From positions 1 to 25,137 of IMG/VR virus record IMGVR_UViG_3300010354_000588: 25,137 nucleotides of DNA, one strand, 5' to 3'. Below, piece after piece: positions 21,962-25,137 of this stretch. The translations under genes and the position numbers were made by a program. Position 1 is the first letter of the stretch. Each line of letters opens with the position of its first letter. Below the pieces are notes generated by a model. The model made no database searches. It saw only the letters and a list, made by a program, of their open reading frames with translations, and had not been told where the DNA came from. The DNA is from a virus.

Positions 21962-23383
21962 TTATCTGCCTTGAAATGTTTTTAATTTGTCTTTATACAA
22001 TTCAAATAATCTCTGTTCATGATCAAAAAAGTCGCCTACTAAATTCCTAATTTCTAAATATGATTTACCCACTATTGAATTTAAATCTACTCCTAATGTT
22101 TTAATGGCTCCTAAATGCCACATACCCATTCTTGATTGTGCATCTACATATCTATTCAACGTAGCCGATACGTTGTAAGCTTTAATCCAGGACCAGTCGC
22201 CTCTTTCCCAATGTAAATTGTATAAAGGGTTAGGCCAAGTCACACCTTCTTTTACAAAATTCTTTTCCCATACACCATTTTTTTCATGATGGTTTAATAA
22301 AAGAGGAATGAACCAAAAGAAATCAATGTTAGATGACTTTAACCAATCAGCTGTTTGATATAGATGGTCTTCGGTTTCGCCTGGCAATCCTGCTATAAAA
22401 TGACAATCTATGTGTGTATGAGTCCACTTTTCTCGGATTTCTAATAAAAAATCTTTTCCTCTTTTAGCACTCCAGGGTTTAGCTATCGCTTTAGCTGCTG
22501 CTGGATGAAAAGTTTCAATACCAAACAAAGCACCACGTTGACCGCAGTTATGTAATATATCCTGAGTGTGCGGATTTTTATCCAACAGATCAGCTCTATT
22601 GTAAGCTAAAAATTCTAATTTAAAAGGTAATTTATCATATATTTTTTCTAAGTTTATAATTCTATCTGTATTAGCATTAAATGTTTCATCTAGAAAATAA
22701 TATGCGGTAGTTCCAAATTTTTCATAAATTTCTACAAACTCATCTACCATTAACATTATATCTTTTTCATCTGTACCAGGTTTTTTTCCTAAATTTGGAT
22801 CCCTACAAAATGGACATTGAAATATACAACCCCTGCCCCATTCTATAGGTAAGCACTCGCCTGGTAAAATACAATCATGATCTTTATATGTAAATCGTTG
22901 ATGTTCTATAGAAAAGTTTTTTCTTAATAATTTTGTTGAAGTTTTTTGCTGACTTAACTCATCTAAGATTTTTAAAAGAGGATTTTCTCCAAAGTGATCG
23001 AATACATGAAAATCAAAAATTTTAGTGCCTTTAACATATTGTCCTGGACCACCAATGGCAGTTTTAAGTTTGGGGTATTTTAACTTTAATTCAGTAATAG
23101 CGATATCTATATTTTCAGGAACGTTGGAAGCAGCATGTTGCATAAGTAAATTTGTATCATAACTTGTCCACATAGTGCTACTAACACCTATCAATAATGT
23201 GCTATCATCTATGAACATTTCTGTATGTTCAATTAATTCTGAAGGACTAAACAAATGTGTGAATTCTATAACTTGACAAGTATAACCGTGTTCCTCTAAC
23301 CATCTAGCTAACGAATAACAAGCTATAGGTCTCCATATAAGTGGTCTGTGTCCTATTTGACTATAAAAAATGACATTGGCCAT
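21962..23383 (-). CDS. Radical-SAM enzyme with B12-binding-like N-terminus
   Basis: A 473-aa protein. Residues 1-150 look like the cobalamin-binding-type Rossmann half of B12-dependent radical-SAM proteins (RPIACYSLARWLEEHGY, LLIGVSSTMWTS, AIGGPGQY, FGENPLLKILDEL), but without an evident D-x-H-x2-G. The radical-SAM core follows: GRGCIFQCPFC (Cys186, Cys190, Cys193), the CX3CX2C iron-sulfur site, then YYFLDETFN, LFGIETF and HFIAGLPGETEDH, all expected. A tryptophan-rich C-terminal part (380-440) is specific to this family. It starts directly after the stop of the DUF3050 gene with no gap. The reaction is unknown: C-C, C-P or C-S bond formation or methylation are options. Rare in T4-like phage cores, it appears intact. 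Confidence 0.8.
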   Translation of the reverse strand: MANVIFYSQIGHRPLIWRPIACYSLARWLEEHGYTCQVIEFTHLFSPSELIEHTEMFIDDSTLLIGVSSTMWTSYDTNLLMQHAASNVPENIDIAITELKLKYPKLKTAIGGPGQYVKGTKIFDFHVFDHFGENPLLKILDELSQQKTSTKLLRKNFSIEHQRFTYKDHDCILPGECLPIEWGRGCIFQCPFCRDPNLGKKPGTDEKDIMLMVDEFVEIYEKFGTTAYYFLDETFNANTDRIINLEKIYDKLPFKLEFLAYNRADLLDKNPHTQDILHNCGQRGALFGIETFHPAAAKAIAKPWSAKRGKDFLLEIREKWTHTHIDCHFIAGLPGETEDHLYQTADWLKSSNIDFFWFIPLLLNHHEKNGVWEKNFVKEGVTWPNPLYNLHWERGDWSWIKAYNVSATLNRYVDAQSRMGMWHLGAIKTLGVDLNSIVGKSYLEIRNLVGDFFDHEQRLFELYKDKLKTFQGR

Positions 23384-24139
23384 TTAATTAAAATTTTCCT
23401 GTAAAATTAAATCCCAAAATTTTTCTCTAGCTTTAATTGCAGTAAGAGCTGCTTCGGTAGCTTCTTTCATTCTAGTTTCATCATTTTGACATAATTCGAC
23501 TAGCAGTTTTCTAGCAGCAGGCCCGTGTTGATCTGAATCTATTTCAACATGTCTAGCAAGATACCATTGAAATATTTCTGAAGGAATTTCTGCTCCTTGT
23601 AATTGTACTAGAACAGATTTGAATTGTTGGGGTAACAAGTCCTCTCTTCCTAATGCCAGTGCTGAACAAATAACCCAAGGTTTATCAGTATCAATAAAAG
23701 ATTTAGTTTGCTTCATAAAAAATTTAGCAGGTGCTGGAACTTTAGGATGAAGAATAGCATTTTGATAACCTATAGTATCAACTAAATCAGACCAACTTTC
23801 TATCCAACTAGTATCTATACCTATTTCTTTCATTGCTAGTATATAAGATTCAAAGTGACTAGAATAATCTTTACCGTTGTAGGTAATATCACTTTCTTCC
23901 CCTAAAATTATTTCATTGATCCATCTTCTGGCAGAAGCAGAATATTTAGGTGTCCACGGACTACCACTTGGAGCCAAGTGATGTTGTAGTTGTTTAGTTA
24001 AACACATGAAATCCCAAACAGCATAGACATGGTTGATCATGAAGATTTTTAAATCATCAATACAACCAATACTTTGTCTAGCTGTTAAGGGATGTTGGCG
24101 CAATTTCCATTGCGCCGTTTCTATTTGTTTCCAATCCAT
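23384..24139 (-). CDS. DUF3050-family protein (haem-oxygenase-like fold, possible diiron oxidase)
   Basis: A 251-aa protein with DUF3050 features: FMINHVYAVWDFMCLTKQLQ (33-52), INEIILGEESD (74-84), SSHFESYILAMKEIG (93-107) and LARHVEIDSDQHGP (195-207). In this fold (TENA/HDO type), similar His/Glu/Asp clusters bind a diiron cofactor; here the available ligands are His37, Glu76 or Glu82, His95, Glu97, Glu166, His197, Asp201 and His205. The spacing (H-x3-D-x3-H) differs slightly from the H-x3-D-x2-H of known oxidases. The reaction is unknown; the fold could oxidise an amino acid or small metabolite. TAA abuts the radical-SAM ATG, so the two are co-translated. No clear ribosome site; a stem-loop lies just upstream of the ATG. 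Confidence 0.75.
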   Translation of the reverse strand: MDWKQIETAQWKLRQHPLTARQSIGCIDDLKIFMINHVYAVWDFMCLTKQLQHHLAPSGSPWTPKYSASARRWINEIILGEESDITYNGKDYSSHFESYILAMKEIGIDTSWIESWSDLVDTIGYQNAILHPKVPAPAKFFMKQTKSFIDTDKPWVICSALALGREDLLPQQFKSVLVQLQGAEIPSEIFQWYLARHVEIDSDQHGPAARKLLVELCQNDETRMKEATEAALTAIKAREKFWDLILQENFN

Positions 24140-24144
24140 AATAT

Positions 24145-24168
24145 TAAGTAAAGATAAAACTTTACTTA
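24145..24168. terminator. Stem-loop between gp32 and the DUF3050 gene (attenuator or processing site)
   Basis: A nine-base-pair stem (TAAGTAAAG / CTTTACTTA) encloses the six-base loop ATAAAA. Flanking AATATT repeats may extend it after a bulge. It lies 8 bases downstream of the gp32 stop and 6 bases upstream of the DUF3050 ATG. No T-run follows and the stem is AT-rich, so it is a weak rho-independent terminator at best; it could instead trim or stabilise the gp32 mRNA 3' end or lower translation of the next gene. Confidence 0.4.
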
Positions 24169-24175
24169 TATAATA

Positions 24176-25137
24176 TTACTTTTGACGATTGCGAATCATA
24201 GCAAGGATATCTTCTGCCTTGCTTGAGCTTGTCGAAGAAGGTGTTGCTTCTTTCTTGGATGTAGATTCTGTATCGAAAGGAGGATCATCGTCTAGATCTG
24301 GACTTGTTTGAGGATTGCTTGGTGGGCCTGCCTTAGCTACAGGATCACCAGTCGCTGAGCTCATGCCTGCCGGTTTAAAATATTGACCCCAGCGATCCAT
24401 ATCAAATGGTTCACCGTCTACACTTGCTTCGAACATTTCTTTGATTACTTTGATTTCTACATCAGTAGGTTTTTTCGGTAAGTAATCTTTAAGTTCAAAT
24501 AAGCCATTGGCTTCAAGAGCTGCTGCTTCTTTATCGTCTAATGGACGACTACGACGACTCCATTTACTAGTGCTATAATCAGCATAACCGCCTTTGCTAG
24601 TTTTGATTAATTTAAAATCTACACCATTTACAGCGTCAGTAGGTAGATCATCCATCTCAGGATCAAGCAAAGCTGCTCTGATTAATTGAAAGATTTGAGG
24701 ACCAATAATAAATCTACGAATTGGATTTTCTGGTTTTTGTTCTTCTTTCAATCCATCTTCTACTACAAAGCCTTGGAAAATATAACTACGTTTTTTCCAA
24801 TATTTACGACCTTGATCCTCTAAGCTCGGATCTTTGAACCAGCCACGTACTTCACTAAGGATAGGACAAGTTTCGCCATACATTTCCATACATGGAACAT
24901 TGACTGTGACTTGTTTGCTTTCTGTTTGACCTTTGATTCCTGCGAAAGGAAGCTTGATCATAGAACGTTCTACCCAGAAGAAAGTATTATCTGCGTTACC
25001 ATCTGGTAGGAATCGTACTGTGGATTCGGAACCTTCTTTTAAGTTCCAGAACGGATAGATTGAATTATCTCCGCCTTTTGATTCGCCGCCACTGCGGGTT
25101 TCTTGCTCTTTAAGTTTTGCACGAATTTCAGCTAAAG
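24176..25137 (-). CDS. 32: gp32-type single-stranded DNA-binding protein (5' end cut by window edge)
   Basis: The frame stays open from the stop at 24176 to the right edge, about 319 aa, and an internal Met at 24961 is not the start: upstream codons give FWNLKEGSESTVRFLPDG, the gp32 OB-fold beginning that corresponds to the T4 AVIRFLPS region. Further on are IFQGFVVEDG, NPIRRFIIGPQIFQLI and a linker with acidic DLDDDPPFDTES before a short helix AEDILAMIRNR. gp32 coats ssDNA, recruits UvsX/UvsY and replication proteins via the acidic C-terminus, and controls its own translation in T4. Only two Cys (VPCMEMYGETC) remain in the zinc region, so the T4 zinc site (one His, three Cys) is not conserved. 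Confidence 0.85.
   Translation of the reverse strand, partial: LAEIRAKLKEQETRSGGESKGGDNSIYPFWNLKEGSESTVRFLPDGNADNTFFWVERSMIKLPFAGIKGQTESKQVTVNVPCMEMYGETCPILSEVRGWFKDPSLEDQGRKYWKKRSYIFQGFVVEDGLKEEQKPENPIRRFIIGPQIFQLIRAALLDPEMDDLPTDAVNGVDFKLIKTSKGGYADYSTSKWSRRSRPLDDKEAAALEANGLFELKDYLPKKPTDVEIKVIKEMFEASVDGEPFDMDRWGQYFKPAGMSSATGDPVAKAGPPSNPQTSPDLDDDPPFDTESTSKKEATPSSTSSSKAEDILAMIRNRQK

Noticed and set aside
24176-24961. gp32 starting at the internal Met at 24961
   Set aside because: The frame continues upstream with recognisable gp32 N-terminal sequence up to the window edge.
1-25137. tRNAs, CRISPR arrays, insertion sequences, attachment sites
   Set aside because: No cloverleaf-like segment, spaced direct repeats or transposase motifs were noticed on either strand; a tRNAscan or repeat search was not possible.

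Overview
The window looks like part of the genome of a low-GC, T4-like marine myovirus (cyanophage or SAR11-phage type). The hallmark genes are gp32 (ssDNA-binding protein, cut by the right edge), uvsX, a probable uvsY, uvsW and a gp61-type primase. Nearly every gene is on the minus strand, packed with ATGA/GTGA or longer overlaps. No integrase, transposase, tRNA, rRNA or CRISPR array was seen, and no gene-free stretch exceeds about 60 bases. The host cannot be read from this sequence; marine origin is inferred from low GC and from the type of conserved small proteins.

Layout, right to left in the main transcription direction. (1) 25137-21962: gp32, a stem-loop, then a directly abutting pair made of a DUF3050 (haem-oxygenase-like fold) protein and a radical-SAM enzyme. 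(2) 21952-20163: a sigma70-like promoter, uvsX, an acidic 81-aa protein and probable uvsY. (3) 20176-13868: a glycan block holding a methyltransferase, a nucleotidyltransferase-cupin fusion, a two-domain glycosyltransferase, two further KpsC/KpsS-like proteins and a plus-strand glycosyltransferase + FkbM methyltransferase pair. (4) 13871-11208: a perfect TTGACA-N17-TATAAT promoter placed so that transcription would start on the ATG of a 391-aa protein, followed by uvsW. (5) 11206-8264: a conserved protein of unknown role, then a second glycan run (DxD glycosyltransferase, cupin, FkbM methyltransferase, GT25). (6) A plus-strand KpsC/S-like gene at 7468-8262. (7) 7430-4750: small replication-region-type genes, a 2OG-Fe(II) oxygenase, and a 193-aa protein that keeps the catalytic aspartate motifs of bacterial DnaE polymerases with most of the enzyme missing. 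(8) 4753-3537: a plus-strand conserved gene and a probable structural protein with late-type promoter boxes. (9) 3562-1: a second consensus promoter set exactly on the ATG of the primase gene, then three tandem SGNH-hydrolase-like paralogues, a 33-aa ORF and the start of a NodU/CmcH-type carbamoyltransferase.

Together the window interleaves a T4-type recombination/replication core with a large glycan-building and glycan-decorating toolkit: sugar activation, several glycosyltransferases in at least three paralogous families, methylation, possible deacylation and carbamoylation. The likeliest role is modification of the host surface glycan or of virion or DNA-linked sugars, but no substrate can be read from the sequence. 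The most unusual items are the miniature DnaE-like protein, the radical-SAM/DUF3050 pair, the expanded KpsC/S-like family, the nucleotidyltransferase-cupin fusion, and the consensus promoters predicted to make leaderless mRNAs.
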